The notes under the pieces are model-generated. The model was not told the origin of the DNA. It made no database searches and saw only the letters and a program-made list of their open reading frames with translations. From contig NZ_AEDD01000012.1 in assembly GCF_000179615.1 (NCBI RefSeq), forward strand, positions 218,892-282,891: a stretch of 64,000 nt of DNA, in the 5' to 3' direction. Of the stretch, positions 22,746-31,908 are shown one piece after another. The translations under genes and the position numbers were made by a program. This DNA is from Paenibacillus curdlanolyticus YK9 (GTDB lineage: Bacteria; Bacillota; Bacilli; Paenibacillales; Paenibacillaceae). How positions within the stretch are numbered: the first letter of the stretch is position 1; the number at the start of each line of letters is the position of its first letter.

Positions 22746-24287
22746 TCAAGGCTCATAAATCGCCGCAAGAACAATGAGCCTCAGCTCTGCAAAGCAGCGC
22801 GGGAGCCCCGCTTTCGCGCCACGGCCTTCGGCGCGTGTCACTGGAGCCTCCAGCGCGGCGGCGGCGCGCGCTGCGAACGCCGCTGCAAGCCCTGCAGCGG
22901 CCGCGCGAGCCTGCACCGGCGACGCCGCTACACTGCGGGCGACGGCGAAATGCTCCGCCGCCTCCGCCCAACGGCCAGCTTCGCTGGCTCGCAGTCCAAC
23001 CGCTAACGCCTGCGTAGCTGTCGTGGCCTTCAGGTGCCGAGCCGCAGCAAGAGCGTTTGGCAGCAGCAAGTCGTATAAACCTGCGGGCGAACCTACATCG
23101 CTTTCCGCTCCCGCAGCTCGCAGCGCCATCGCTCTCGCCATCTTCACCATCAGCCCTGCTTCGCCGCAAGCCAGCAGCCGCAAACGCATCTCTGCCGCCT
23201 CATAGGCAGGATGCTCGCCGAGAGCAGCGCGATAATGCGCCGCCGCCTCGCGCCAGCGGTACAGGCGCTCGCAAGACGCGCCCGCTGCATAATGCGAACG
23301 GAAGCCGCCCGCGCCAGCGACGGACGAATAATATGGAGCTGCCGGCCCGATTGCAATGGCCTGCTCCAACGCACGCAGCGCAGATGGCGCATCGTCACGC
23401 GCCATATAAGCAGCGGCTAGCGCCTCACACATATCCGGAAAATCCGGATATTCCCGCACGCCCGCTTCTGCATGCGCAATCGCCGCCTCCAGCTGACCTG
23501 CCAGCCGATAAGCATGCGACAGCTTCAGCCGAACATCGGAGGCAAAGCCACATGTCTCCCCTAGCCCTTCCCCTTCAGCCAGCGGCGCAAGCCATTCGAT
23601 TGCTTCTAGCCAACGCCCCGCTCCAAACAGCTCCGTTCCTGCTGCATAACGAAGCATTATATTATCCGGCTCCTTGGCCAGCGCCTTCGCAAGCAAGCGC
23701 GCGTTTCGCTCCGGTTTGCGGCGTTCTTCGATCACATTCGCCCGGTAGCCTTCATGGCGGACGGTTACCGGGGCAATCGCCACAGGCCCTCTCTGCGCGA
23801 GTGCAACTGCCGTTGCGCACTCCTCATGTATAATGCCCGAGAAACGAATTTGCGCATCATTGCGAAATAACCGGCATACCGCGTCCGTTACCAGCGTGCC
23901 GCTCCCTTGCTCCCCGCCCGTCCGCTCCAATACGCTAATCAGCCTTACATAATACCCAGCAGCCGTTTCATCGCACAATAACTCCCGCCACTGCGACGGC
24001 TCTGGCGCTTCCAGCCGTTCATCTGCATCCAGCACTAAAATCCAGGGATGCGCCGCAAGCTCCAGCGACAGATTCCGGGCCGCTGCAAAATCATCGTCCC
24101 ACGGAATCGAAACTACCCGCGCACCGCATGCGTGCGCGATCTCCATCGTTCGATCGGTCGAGCCGGTATCGCATACGAGCATCTCCGACACGTATGGGGC
24201 AGCAGAAGCGAGACACTCCTCAATAAAAGCTTCCTCATTGCGCACGATCATACACAAGGAAACGCCCGGACTCTCCCTCAGTTCCAT
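22746..24287 (-). CDS. GT2 glycosyltransferase with TPR tail (paralogue 3)
   Basis: The ATG at 24287 is placed 4 bases after the upstream stop, with GGGGGAGG 9 bases before it. The 513 residues begin with a GT2 domain (VSLCMIVRNEEAFIEECL, LVCDTGSTDRTMEIA, WILVLDADERLE), followed by helical TPR repeats very rich in alanine. It is last of three tandem paralogues on the minus strand. Proteins of this architecture glycosylate surface or spore proteins in Gram-positive bacteria. Substrate and sugar are unknown. Confidence 0.88.
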   Translation of the reverse strand: MELRESPGVSLCMIVRNEEAFIEECLASAAPYVSEMLVCDTGSTDRTMEIAHACGARVVSIPWDDDFAAARNLSLELAAHPWILVLDADERLEAPEPSQWRELLCDETAAGYYVRLISVLERTGGEQGSGTLVTDAVCRLFRNDAQIRFSGIIHEECATAVALAQRGPVAIAPVTVRHEGYRANVIEERRKPERNARLLAKALAKEPDNIMLRYAAGTELFGAGRWLEAIEWLAPLAEGEGLGETCGFASDVRLKLSHAYRLAGQLEAAIAHAEAGVREYPDFPDMCEALAAAYMARDDAPSALRALEQAIAIGPAAPYYSSVAGAGGFRSHYAAGASCERLYRWREAAAHYRAALGEHPAYEAAEMRLRLLACGEAGLMVKMARAMALRAAGAESDVGSPAGLYDLLLPNALAAARHLKATTATQALAVGLRASEAGRWAEAAEHFAVARSVAASPVQARAAAAGLAAAFAARAAAALEAPVTRAEGRGAKAGLPRCFAELRLIVLAAIYEP

Positions 24288-24291
24288 CTCC

Positions 24292-26277
24292 TTATGCCTC
24301 CCCCTCACAACCCGCTAACCGCAGCCGCGCCGAGCGCAAAACACGCTGGACCGTCGCCCCCGCTGAACGTGACTGTAAGCTCTGTTCCAGCTGTTCAAGC
24401 CTTGCATCCGCCCAAGCAGCCAGCCCCTCGACGCCTCCGTGTGCCGCTTCGTCGCTACCATGGCGAATGCTTTCGCCCACAGCTTGAAGCACGCGTGCCA
24501 ATCGGTCGCCGGACGCTCCGCTGCTTGCCGCCTGTTCCGCTTTCTCTTCCCTTAAAATCCCCGCCACGCACGCCGCCAGCTCCTGCGCCAGACTGCCCCG
24601 AACGTCCGCTCCATATCCCTGACAAAAAGCCGCAGCAGCTTCCGCACCCTCCGTTATCTGAAGCACCGCAGCATATAGCAGCCTCAGTCGACATTTGGCT
24701 TCCCCCATCGAATACGACTGCCGTCGGTCCTTCGCATACTCAGACGCCTGTGTCTGAGACTTTTCCACCCCCGGCTTTGTCACCTCGCCAAGCGGGCTTC
24801 CCTGTTCCGGATGCCGTCCCCCTAGCCACACCGGCATTTCACCATCCGCTTGCCCCAGCCCATGTCCATGTCCAGGTTCAGGTTCAGGTTCATGCCAATA
24901 CCCGTGCCCGTCATCCAATGCCTTAGCCGCCCATCGGCGCGCCTGCGCAAACCGCCCTTCCGATGCGGCAAGCTCCGCTTCCGCCAGCATGAGCCACGCC
25001 GCCGACGCTTCCCCCCAACACGGTCCCGCCGCCCGTTGGCGCAGCCACTGCACAGCTTCAGCATAACAGCGGCTATCCAGCAGCAGCGAAGCGATTTTCA
25101 GCGATCCTTCCTCCGTGCTGAAGGCAAACCGCCGCTCCAATAGTGCAGGAAGCTCATCCCCTCGCCCGTTCACCCGCAGCAACCGGCACAAGCGCAGCAG
25201 CGGCGGCAGCAGACTCGGCTTCATCCGCACCGACTCCACGTACCAATGCACGGCCGCATCCACACGCCCGCCCCGCTCATAGAGACTGCCAAGCAAAAAT
25301 GCCGTTCGGTGCGCACCCATCCCGTCCTCCGTATGGTACACCCCTGTAGGCGGACCCGCCCGCAGCGCAGAACAGGCGCCACTTATCGCTTCACGCCAAC
25401 GCCCGGCTGAACAAAGTGATTCCGCAAGGCAGTGCCACAGATCCGCATAATCGGCAAAAAGCTTCGCTCCCTCCCGTGCAGCAGCAGCCGCCTCCTGCCA
25501 CGCCCCCAGCGTTTGCAAGCTTCGCACCTCATACTTGAACACGAGATGAGCGTAGCTTAACCGTTCAAATGACGCAGCGCCCTTCGCCGAGCGAAAGGAA
25601 GCAAGCGCCTCAGCAGGCCTTCCCGCACGGAGATATTCCACGCCCAAATTAAACCGATGAAACGGCTGTTCCGGCTCCTCCTCTATCGCTTGAAGCAGCA
25701 GCCTCGTATTGCGCTCGATTTTATCCTTCTCCGCAACAGTTGACGGTCGATATCCATAATGGCGGATAACCGTTTCGCCTAGACGCAGTTGGGCATCCGG
25801 CGCTGCGCGTAGAATAGAAGCTGCGATCTGCTCATGAATCCGCCCCTCGAACCGATGGCGGGGATCGTTGCGGAACAGGCGCAGCACCGGATTGATGGTC
25901 GCCGTCTCCTCTTCCTCGCCGAGCAGGTTCCATATCGGCAGCAAAATGCCCGGCGACGCCTGACTCTGCACCAGCGTGCGCAGCTCCTGCGCAGCACCAG
26001 CCGACAGCTCTTCGTCCGCATCAAGAAACAAAATCCATTCGCCGGTCGCCTGCTCCAGCCCGACATTCCGTGCCGCGGCAAAATCGCCTCGCCACTCCGC
26101 TTCGATGATCTTCGCTCCGAAGCTACGCGCAATGGCGATCGTTTCGTCCGTCGAGCCCGTGTCGACGACGATGAACTCATCCGCCGTGCCAATGGCGCTG
26201 CGCAGGCAGCGCGCGATACAGGCAGCCTCATTCTTGACGATCATGCATAAGGAAATCAGCTTCGTGTGCGCCGCCAC
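24292..26277 (-). CDS. GT2 glycosyltransferase with TPR tail (paralogue 2)
   Basis: The GTG at 26277 is preceded by AAAGGAGG 10 bases upstream, so it starts inside the end of the previous gene (50-base overlap). It has 661 residues: a GT2 domain (LISLCMIVKNEAACIARCL, FIVVDTGSTDETIAIA, WILFLDADEEL, and a GRIHEQI acceptor segment) followed by about 400 residues of TPR-like helices. A short Gly-His/Glu-Pro-rich stretch (HEPEPEPGHGHGLGQ) interrupts the helices near residue 470. It is translationally coupled to both neighbours. Confidence 0.88.
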   Translation of the reverse strand: MAAHTKLISLCMIVKNEAACIARCLRSAIGTADEFIVVDTGSTDETIAIARSFGAKIIEAEWRGDFAAARNVGLEQATGEWILFLDADEELSAGAAQELRTLVQSQASPGILLPIWNLLGEEEETATINPVLRLFRNDPRHRFEGRIHEQIAASILRAAPDAQLRLGETVIRHYGYRPSTVAEKDKIERNTRLLLQAIEEEPEQPFHRFNLGVEYLRAGRPAEALASFRSAKGAASFERLSYAHLVFKYEVRSLQTLGAWQEAAAAAREGAKLFADYADLWHCLAESLCSAGRWREAISGACSALRAGPPTGVYHTEDGMGAHRTAFLLGSLYERGGRVDAAVHWYVESVRMKPSLLPPLLRLCRLLRVNGRGDELPALLERRFAFSTEEGSLKIASLLLDSRCYAEAVQWLRQRAAGPCWGEASAAWLMLAEAELAASEGRFAQARRWAAKALDDGHGYWHEPEPEPGHGHGLGQADGEMPVWLGGRHPEQGSPLGEVTKPGVEKSQTQASEYAKDRRQSYSMGEAKCRLRLLYAAVLQITEGAEAAAAFCQGYGADVRGSLAQELAACVAGILREEKAEQAASSGASGDRLARVLQAVGESIRHGSDEAAHGGVEGLAAWADARLEQLEQSLQSRSAGATVQRVLRSARLRLAGCEGEA

Positions 26278-28519
26278 TGCGCATTCGCCTCCTTTGGGCT
26301 CCGGTCCGTACCGTTCGCCAGCCCAGTCCCTCCAGCCGCGCCGCTGAGGATGCGAGCCGCCGCCGATCCTCCTGCAGCCAAGCAGCGGCAGAACGGTCCG
26401 CCTCCCGCTCGATTAGCGCCTCGGTCGCAAGCTGCATGCAAGCCGCCGCCGCCCCCAATCTCGCCCGTTCATCGGCAGGAGCCGTCTCTATCGCACGCTC
26501 GAACAGAGCGAGCGCTTCGCCGTATAGCTTGCGATCGTATAACATTTCGCCCAAGGCGGCGTAACCGGGCGCGGCAAGCCGCCCTTCCGCCATCCGTTGC
26601 AGCAGCCGTTCAGCAGCCGCTTCCGTGTAACCGTGCCGATGCAAGGACACGGCGAATGCCTCCTCCCGCGCTGCCGCCCAGCGTAACGCCAAGCGCAGCA
26701 GGCCGTGAGAGACCGCCCGGTCCATGAGCTCAGCCAGTTCAGTATTCGACTCTCCGCCGCTCATATCCGTTCCCGCTTCCTCGCTATGCCCGAGCAGCAC
26801 CCGCTCTGCCAGCATGCACAGCGCCAATGTCCCCTCCTCGAGGAACAAGTCTGCATACTCAGATAGACGAGTGCCTTCCATCCAGCAGCACAACGCCGCA
26901 TCCAACCCTAAGCTATGCGACAGGCACCTATTGTTTTCATAAGCTTGCTCATACAGCCATGTCGCTGCTTCCCTGTATTGTCCCGAACGAATCAAACAAG
27001 CCGCATACAGCTCCTGCCTGCTCACCCCGTGCAATGGCTGCTTCGCCGATTCGCCGACTGCAACGCTTCCCCCCGCCGTTGCCCCCTCCGTATCTACCGC
27101 CCCATTCGCGCCGAAAGGCACGCCAGCCAAACGCCAAAGCGGCAATGCAGCGGAATACGCGCCGATTCCCGTCAACGCTTGAGCGACGGCCGCCGCTCGC
27201 TCTTGCCGCCTAATGTCACCATGCCCTGCTTCTGTCCGCTTCCCATCGGCAGCGCTCATTCCATGCCCCCGCTGCTGCTCGCGGCACTCCTCGTATGCCG
27301 CTTGTACTTCCTCTCCTGCATATGCCACAATCGTCCGGGCGATCGCCGCATCCTCAGCGCCCGCTTCATGCAGCAGCTCCGCTAATCCGTCCAACGCCTC
27401 CTGCCAACCAGGCTGCTCGACTAGCGCTCGCTCAAAATAGTGCGCCGCCGTTTGCCGATCGCCCCTGCGGCGCGCCAGGTTTGCAAATGCCGTGCACGCC
27501 TGATACCCGCCTGCACCCGCTTCCGTTATATAGGCCGCGGGACGGATCGCCGCGGGCCCTCCCGTTAGAGCAGTCTCTGGCTCGCTGCCCTCACCTGCCC
27601 CCGCCGCGATTGCAGCGAAATAGGCCTGCTTCGCTTCATCCCATGCGCCATGACGCTCCAGCAGCCGTCCATGCAGCAGCTGCATATCCGCATAATTGGG
27701 ATAACGCTGCACCCCGTCGCCGAGCAACGCCAGCGCCTCTTCTTCCTTCCCCTGCGCCAGCATTGCGCGTGCGCTATCCAGTATAAGCGATGGCCGATAT
27801 GGCGCATCCGGCGCAGCAAGCATCCTCGCCCGTGCAAAAGCGACGGATGCCTCCGCCGCTTCCCCCTGCTGGCAGCAGGTTACGCCTAAGTTGTACCAAT
27901 AAAAAGGGTCGTCCGCCCGCTCGACAAGCTGCTCGCGAATGATTCGGCCGTTGCGTTCGGCGGTTCGTTTTTGTGCCATAAGCGCTGGTGAATATCCCGT
28001 ATGCATGAGGCGAATCGCAGCTAACGGGCCGTCCACGTCACGCAGCCTGCCGGACCCGTCCATTGCAGCCAACTGCTCGTGAATGGCGCCCACATACTGA
28101 TAGCCCAGATCCGCGCGAAACAACCGAATCGCCTCGCTGCGCAGCAGCGGCTGCTCGTCTCCCTCTGCGCCGCCCAGTGCATTTTCGATCATGACGCGAT
28201 ACGCCGTCTCGCCGGAGGCCAGCAGCATTTTGCGCACATTCGCCCAATCCGTCTCTGCCCCGACCCGCTCATCCGCATCCAGCACAAGCACCCAACGTGT
28301 GCGCGCTTGTCCCAAACCAATGTTGCGCGCTTGGGCAAAATCGTCCGCCCACGCCGACGTCACGATTCGAGCGCCATAAGACGCGGCCAGTTGGACCGTC
28401 GCATCCGTAGAGCCTGTGTCCACGATGACGAGCTCATCCGCCCATGGCCAAACGCTGTCCAGACAACCGCCTAGCCGTTCCGCTTCGTTCCGTACGATTA
28501 GATGAACGCCGAGCAGCAT
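26228..28519 (-). CDS. GT2 glycosyltransferase with TPR tail (paralogue 1)
   Basis: A 763-residue protein with ATG at 28519 and AAGGGGTG 5 bases upstream. The N-terminal GT2 domain shows GVHLIVRNEAERLGGCL, LVIVDTGSTDATVQLA, WVLVLDADERVG and GAIHEQLAAM. The long C-terminal part is a superhelix of TPR units (DDPFYWYNLGVTCCQQGEAA and others), which may grip a repetitive acceptor. It lies 25 bases after the repeat-protein gene, strongly suggesting that this protein is among its substrates. Confidence 0.88.
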   Translation of the reverse strand: MLLGVHLIVRNEAERLGGCLDSVWPWADELVIVDTGSTDATVQLAASYGARIVTSAWADDFAQARNIGLGQARTRWVLVLDADERVGAETDWANVRKMLLASGETAYRVMIENALGGAEGDEQPLLRSEAIRLFRADLGYQYVGAIHEQLAAMDGSGRLRDVDGPLAAIRLMHTGYSPALMAQKRTAERNGRIIREQLVERADDPFYWYNLGVTCCQQGEAAEASVAFARARMLAAPDAPYRPSLILDSARAMLAQGKEEEALALLGDGVQRYPNYADMQLLHGRLLERHGAWDEAKQAYFAAIAAGAGEGSEPETALTGGPAAIRPAAYITEAGAGGYQACTAFANLARRRGDRQTAAHYFERALVEQPGWQEALDGLAELLHEAGAEDAAIARTIVAYAGEEVQAAYEECREQQRGHGMSAADGKRTEAGHGDIRRQERAAAVAQALTGIGAYSAALPLWRLAGVPFGANGAVDTEGATAGGSVAVGESAKQPLHGVSRQELYAACLIRSGQYREAATWLYEQAYENNRCLSHSLGLDAALCCWMEGTRLSEYADLFLEEGTLALCMLAERVLLGHSEEAGTDMSGGESNTELAELMDRAVSHGLLRLALRWAAAREEAFAVSLHRHGYTEAAAERLLQRMAEGRLAAPGYAALGEMLYDRKLYGEALALFERAIETAPADERARLGAAAACMQLATEALIEREADRSAAAWLQEDRRRLASSAARLEGLGWRTVRTGAQRRRMRSGGAHEADFLMHDRQE

Positions 28520-28544
28520 GCCGTCACCCCTTCATTGTTGGCGA

Positions 28545-29396
28545 TTAAGTGCCCTGTCCGTTGAAGAACACGTCTAGCGTCGTCGGGTTGCCCGTTAAGC
28601 TTGAACGATACGACAGCCGTGTATATTTCAGAAAACGCTGCGGTACCAGCACATCAACCGAGCCCACCGCAATGCCCGTCGTCGTGGTCGTGTCGGTGTA
28701 CCAGTTCGTGCCGTTCGCGCTGATTTCCACTCGGGCATCCGCCCTATTAGTCCCCGGTCCCGTGTTGTATACAAAGAAGGAGTATGTGCCGAACACGCTC
28801 GTCGTAACCGTCGCCACGGGGGTATACGCATCAGCTGTCACAAGTCCGGCGTTGCTGATTTCGGTAAAGCTTTTTTGCGAAATGGACGTCACGCTGCTAA
28901 GCGTTCCCGCCGTGATCGTCGCTCCCAGCACGCTGTTGATCGTTCCCGCCGTGATCGTCGCTCCCAGCACGCTGTTGATCGTTCCCGCCGTGATCGTTGC
29001 TCCCAGCACGCTGTTGATCGTTCCCGCCGTGATCGTCGCTCCCAGCACGCTGTTGATCGTTCCCGCCGTGATCGTCGCTCCCAGCACGCTGTCGATCGTT
29101 CCCGCCGTGATCGTCGCTCCCAGCACGCTGTCGATCGTTCCCGCCGTGATCGTCGCTCCCAGCACGCTGTTGATCGTTCCCGCCGTGATTGTCGCTCCCA
29201 TGACACTCGTGATCGTACCTGCTGTAATCGTCGCGCTTTGAATCGAGATGTTGCTGATCGTACCGTCCATAATGACGCTTAACAAATTTCCGCTTGTGTC
29301 TGTCGCCAGCGCCTGCGGCTCCAACGTTGCATCCCGGCCGAAAATAAGCGTACGCAAATTGTCCGGGTTCGGGTTAAACGACGAAAAGTTTGGCAT
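28545..29396 (-). CDS. Surface protein with nine 13-residue repeats and a DUF6385-like end
   Basis: A 283-residue protein, ATG at 29396 with AAAGGTGA upstream. A ~45-residue head (MPNFSSFNPNPDNLRTLIFG) leads into nine tandem repeats of ATITAGTI[N/D]SVLG, which fits a beta-solenoid with threonines exposed on one face. The C-terminal ~90 residues (YSFFVYNTGPGTNRAD, PQRFLKYTRLSYRS) resemble DUF6385, known from Bacillales proteins; that assignment is from memory. There is no signal peptide, as is usual for spore-coat or exosporium proteins assembled inside the mother cell. The threonine-rich repeats are likely glycosylation sites for the adjacent enzymes. Confidence 0.8.
   Translation of the reverse strand: MPNFSSFNPNPDNLRTLIFGRDATLEPQALATDTSGNLLSVIMDGTISNISIQSATITAGTITSVMGATITAGTINSVLGATITAGTIDSVLGATITAGTIDSVLGATITAGTINSVLGATITAGTINSVLGATITAGTINSVLGATITAGTINSVLGATITAGTLSSVTSISQKSFTEISNAGLVTADAYTPVATVTTSVFGTYSFFVYNTGPGTNRADARVEISANGTNWYTDTTTTTGIAVGSVDVLVPQRFLKYTRLSYRSSLTGNPTTLDVFFNGQGT
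28902..29235 (-). repeat. 39-bp coding tandem repeats
   Basis: Near-perfect 39-base units (GTTCCCGCCGTGATCGTCGC...) encode the 13-residue repeats. Internal units are identical or differ only by the N/D codon, which points to recent expansion or homogenisation. Confidence 0.92.
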
Positions 29397-29443
29397 GTCT
29401 CATCACCTTTACCTTAAAATCCGACGGAGCATCCGGGAAGCCT

Positions 29444-29899
29444 CTAACGTAACGCCTGTGCCTGAAAATAGACCGTAAGCGCCGTCGGCCGATCCTCGAT
29501 TTTGGAACGAACAGCCAGCCGCGTGAAGCGCAAAAATCGGGAAACGACAATGACGCCCGTCTCGCCAGGCGGAATCGTCTCCTCGACATCCTTAGCAAAA
29601 TGCTGCCCGTCGGGGCCGACCTGCACTTGCACGACTGCCGGCGCATCGCCTTCGTTAATTACCGCATAGGAGTAAACAGTCAGATGAGTCGTGACCTGGG
29701 TCGGGAGCGGCGTCAACGTATCCGTCGTGTGCACATTGGAATAAAGCTGCTCGATAAAAAGGCTCCGGCCCTTTTGCCGATGCTTGTTATTATGGCAATG
29801 CTTTTTCGGTCGACAGCTGTCTCGGCGCTTGCGGGGCTTCGGGGAAAGGCACGATGATGGCTTCCTCCCCTTGCGCCCGCGGCTTGATGCGATCGTCAT
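29444..29899 (-). CDS. Small DUF6385-like protein with basic, His/Cys-containing head
   Basis: A 151-residue protein; the ATG at 29899 has GAGGGGAA 6 bases upstream. The first ~45 residues are very basic (KPRKRRDSCRPKKHCHNNKH). The remainder (TVYSYAVINEGDAPAVVQVQ, SRFLRFTRLAVRSK) aligns by eye with the C-terminal domain of the repeat protein 47 bases downstream. The two are probably one operon of spore- or cell-surface components. A different 70-codon frame (29790-30002) overlaps its start, so the exact N-terminus is less certain. Confidence 0.68.
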   Translation of the reverse strand: MTIASSRGRKGRKPSSCLSPKPRKRRDSCRPKKHCHNNKHRQKGRSLFIEQLYSNVHTTDTLTPLPTQVTTHLTVYSYAVINEGDAPAVVQVQVGPDGQHFAKDVEETIPPGETGVIVVSRFLRFTRLAVRSKIEDRPTALTVYFQAQALR

Positions 29900-30109
29900 A
29901 CCATCTTCCCCTCGGCGTCCATGCTCCGATAGTGTATGAGCTCCTTTCGCCGCTTGTAACGGCGTCTGTCGGACCCCGCTCTGGCCCGATTCGCTTCGGC
30001 ATCCGTCCGAGCCCTCAACCTGACCGGTTGGTGCGCATAAGCTGTATGACTAGCTTGTATCGATTGACTAGAAGGCATAGGCAGGCCGAGAGGGGAGCAA
30101 TCATCCGCC

Positions 30110-30640
30110 ATGACCAACTACTCTGTGTTTAACAATGAAAATAACCCCGTCTACATGCAGGCGAACAACGGCTATACAGCGCCGGCTATCGTAGCGCCTT
30201 CCCAATACGATGCCGCAGGCAGCCAACGCTTGTTCTATCTGACAACAGGCAATGTAAGCATCGGCTCGGGCTCCAGCCTTCTGCTGCAGATCACCAACCC
30301 AAACGCCAGCGGCCGAACGATCTACATCTCCCGAATTGCCGGAGGCGCTTCGAACTCGATTACGCTTACGGTGTATTCCGGCGGGACGATCACAGGAGGC
30401 ACCACGCCAACGCCAATCAACGGCTACCTGGGCAGCGCCACCGCGACCGTTGTAACCACAAAGCAAAATACCGGCACGCTCGGCGGCGGCCCGGTTTCGA
30501 TTTTCACAGCGATGGCGTCAGACCTCTATAGCGTCGATTTCGAGGGAGCCCTTATTGTGCCAGCGAATCAAACGTTGTCCGTTACCGTCGGCACGGGTTC
30601 ATTGACGGCCTCCATTAACCTTGTTTGGTGGGAGGTATAG
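30110..30640 (+). CDS. Small surface-type protein ending in VWWEV (paralogue 1)
   Basis: A 176-residue protein rich in Ser, Thr, Gly and Asn, without signal peptide or transmembrane segment, ATG at 30110 with GAGGGGAG upstream. The middle reads as beta strands (LLLQITNPNASGRTIYISRI, LTVYSGGTITGGTTPTP) and the end is GALIVPANQTLSV...LVWWEV. The next gene is a clear paralogue. It is divergent from the DUF6385-like operon. I do not recognise a named family; a jelly-roll trimer similar to exosporium filament heads is a possible structure. Confidence 0.75.
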   Translation: MTNYSVFNNENNPVYMQANNGYTAPAIVAPSQYDAAGSQRLFYLTTGNVSIGSGSSLLLQITNPNASGRTIYISRIAGGASNSITLTVYSGGTITGGTTPTPINGYLGSATATVVTTKQNTGTLGGGPVSIFTAMASDLYSVDFEGALIVPANQTLSVTVGTGSLTASINLVWWEV

Positions 30641-31222
30641 ATGCCTAACCATTTTATTTTTGATCGGTCAAACAGCTCCTTCTATGGCAGGCTCACGAAC
30701 GTGTACAGCGATCCCGGTATCGTAGCGCCAACGGACGCGGGCGCTGCAACGAATGATCGGTCTTTCATTTCCAGTGCCAGCAACTCGTCCAGTCTTGGCA
30801 TTCTAGGCGGTACGGTTAACCTCACTCTGCAAATCAGCAACCCGTCGGGCAGCGGCCGAACGATGTACATAGCTGACATTATCGGCGGCGTTAGCGTCTC
30901 GCTCAGCCTGCTGTCCAGCTTCAGCGCCAGCGTGACGCTGTATCGGGGAGGCACGTTAACCTCGCCCTCGACGCTCACCCCGTTTAACGCCAAATTCGGC
31001 AGCGCCGCGACGAGCAGCATGACCGCCCGCTCCTCCACTTCCGCGCCGTCGGGCGCGACCTCGTTCATGTCCTTCGCCCTCAGTCCCGGCTTGTTTGAGT
31101 TTCCGTTTCAGGGCGGTTTGATCGTGCCGCCCAACCAGATTTACACGATGAACGTCAGCGCCGCGCTGTCCGTGGCGGGCGTGCTATCCACCACGGCGAG
31201 CGTGGTGTGGTGGGAGGTTTAA
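30641..31222 (+). CDS. Small surface-type protein ending in VWWEV (paralogue 2)
   Basis: The ATG follows the previous stop with no spacer, and its ribosome site (GGGAGG) is inside the upstream gene, so translation is coupled. The 193 residues share with the first copy the motifs LTLQISNPSGSGRTMYI, VTLYRGGTLTSPSTLTPFN, GGLIVPPNQIYTMNV and the ending SVVWWEV. The function is unknown. Duplication followed by divergence suggests a hetero-oligomeric surface layer or filament. Confidence 0.75.
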   Translation: MPNHFIFDRSNSSFYGRLTNVYSDPGIVAPTDAGAATNDRSFISSASNSSSLGILGGTVNLTLQISNPSGSGRTMYIADIIGGVSVSLSLLSSFSASVTLYRGGTLTSPSTLTPFNAKFGSAATSSMTARSSTSAPSGATSFMSFALSPGLFEFPFQGGLIVPPNQIYTMNVSAALSVAGVLSTTASVVWWEV

Positions 31223-31242
31223 GGGGCGATCAGCGTGTATGG

Positions 31243-31272
31243 GAATAGAGCAGAATTCCCTGCCCTATTCGC
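31243..31272. repeat. Single dispersed GAATAG-CAGAA-CTGCCCTATTC element
   Basis: An imperfect palindrome closely resembling one unit of the five-unit array at 35.85-36.08 kb. Confidence 0.6.
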
Positions 31273-31334
31273 TCCCACACAGGCTGCCAACAGTAATTGG
31301 GTACTCCTCCCGACCATTCCCCCCGCACAGCACA

Positions 31335-31374
31335 AAAAAAGCGTTAGCAGGGCATCCCTCTGCTAACGCTTTTT
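31335..31374. terminator. Bidirectional terminator
   Basis: The stem GCGTTAGCAG / CTGCTAACGC has A-rich and T-rich flanks on both sides, between convergent genes. Confidence 0.88.
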
Positions 31375-31383
31375 CTCATTTGT

Positions 31384-31881
31384 TTACTTCAGCATCTCCG
31401 CCAGCGTCGCTTCCATCACGGCTGGCTCATCGCGCGGCTCGAAGCGGTCGACGACTTGTCCGTCACGGCTGACGATAAATTTCGTGAAGTTCCATTTTGG
31501 ATCGTTGTCGACTTCGGCTGCATCCGACTCGCCCTCGAATGGCGCCTCAGCGGACAAATATTTGAACAGCGGAATCGCCGTTTCGCCGCGAACGTCGCAT
31601 TTCTCGAACAGCGGGAATTTCACGCCGTAGTTGAGCTTGCAGAACGCTTCTACCTCTTTGTTCGAGCCCGGCTCCTGCTCATTGAACTGGTTGCATGGGA
31701 AGCCGAGAATTTCGAGTCCTTGCGATTGATATTTTGCATACAACGCTTGAAGCCCTTCATATTGCGGCGTCAGACCGCATTTGCTTGCCGTATTGACGAT
31801 GACGAGCACCTTGCCTTTGTATGCGGACAGGCTGACTGGTTCACCTTTAACGTTGTTCACTGTGAAATCGTATACGCTCAT
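31384..31881 (-). CDS. bsaA: Glutathione peroxidase-type thiol peroxidase
   Basis: A 165-residue cytosolic peroxidase with Cys rather than selenocysteine (NTASKCGLTPQY, Cys35). It also has the conserved FPCNQFNEQEPG, with catalytic Gln and probable resolving Cys, and the WNFTKF tryptophan. In bacteria these enzymes reduce organic and hydrogen peroxides, usually with thioredoxin as electron donor. It lies 27 bases downstream of an OhrR-type repressor and should be induced by organic peroxide with it. Confidence 0.93.
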   Translation of the reverse strand: MSVYDFTVNNVKGEPVSLSAYKGKVLVIVNTASKCGLTPQYEGLQALYAKYQSQGLEILGFPCNQFNEQEPGSNKEVEAFCKLNYGVKFPLFEKCDVRGETAIPLFKYLSAEAPFEGESDAAEVDNDPKWNFTKFIVSRDGQVVDRFEPRDEPAVMEATLAEMLK

Positions 31882-31908
31882 TACTGATTCCTCCTAATAA
31901 TAGATGAA

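Noticed and set aside
21838..22777. Long frames through the 51-bp array (17-residue repeats on both strands)
   Set aside because: They are open only because the unit is a multiple of three. The units contain terminator hairpins, and no start or ribosome site fits.
29790..30002. 70-codon minus-strand frame overlapping the start of the small DUF6385-like gene
   Set aside because: Composition is plausible, but it overlaps a gene with a good ribosome site and a homologous domain. I could not find support for translation.
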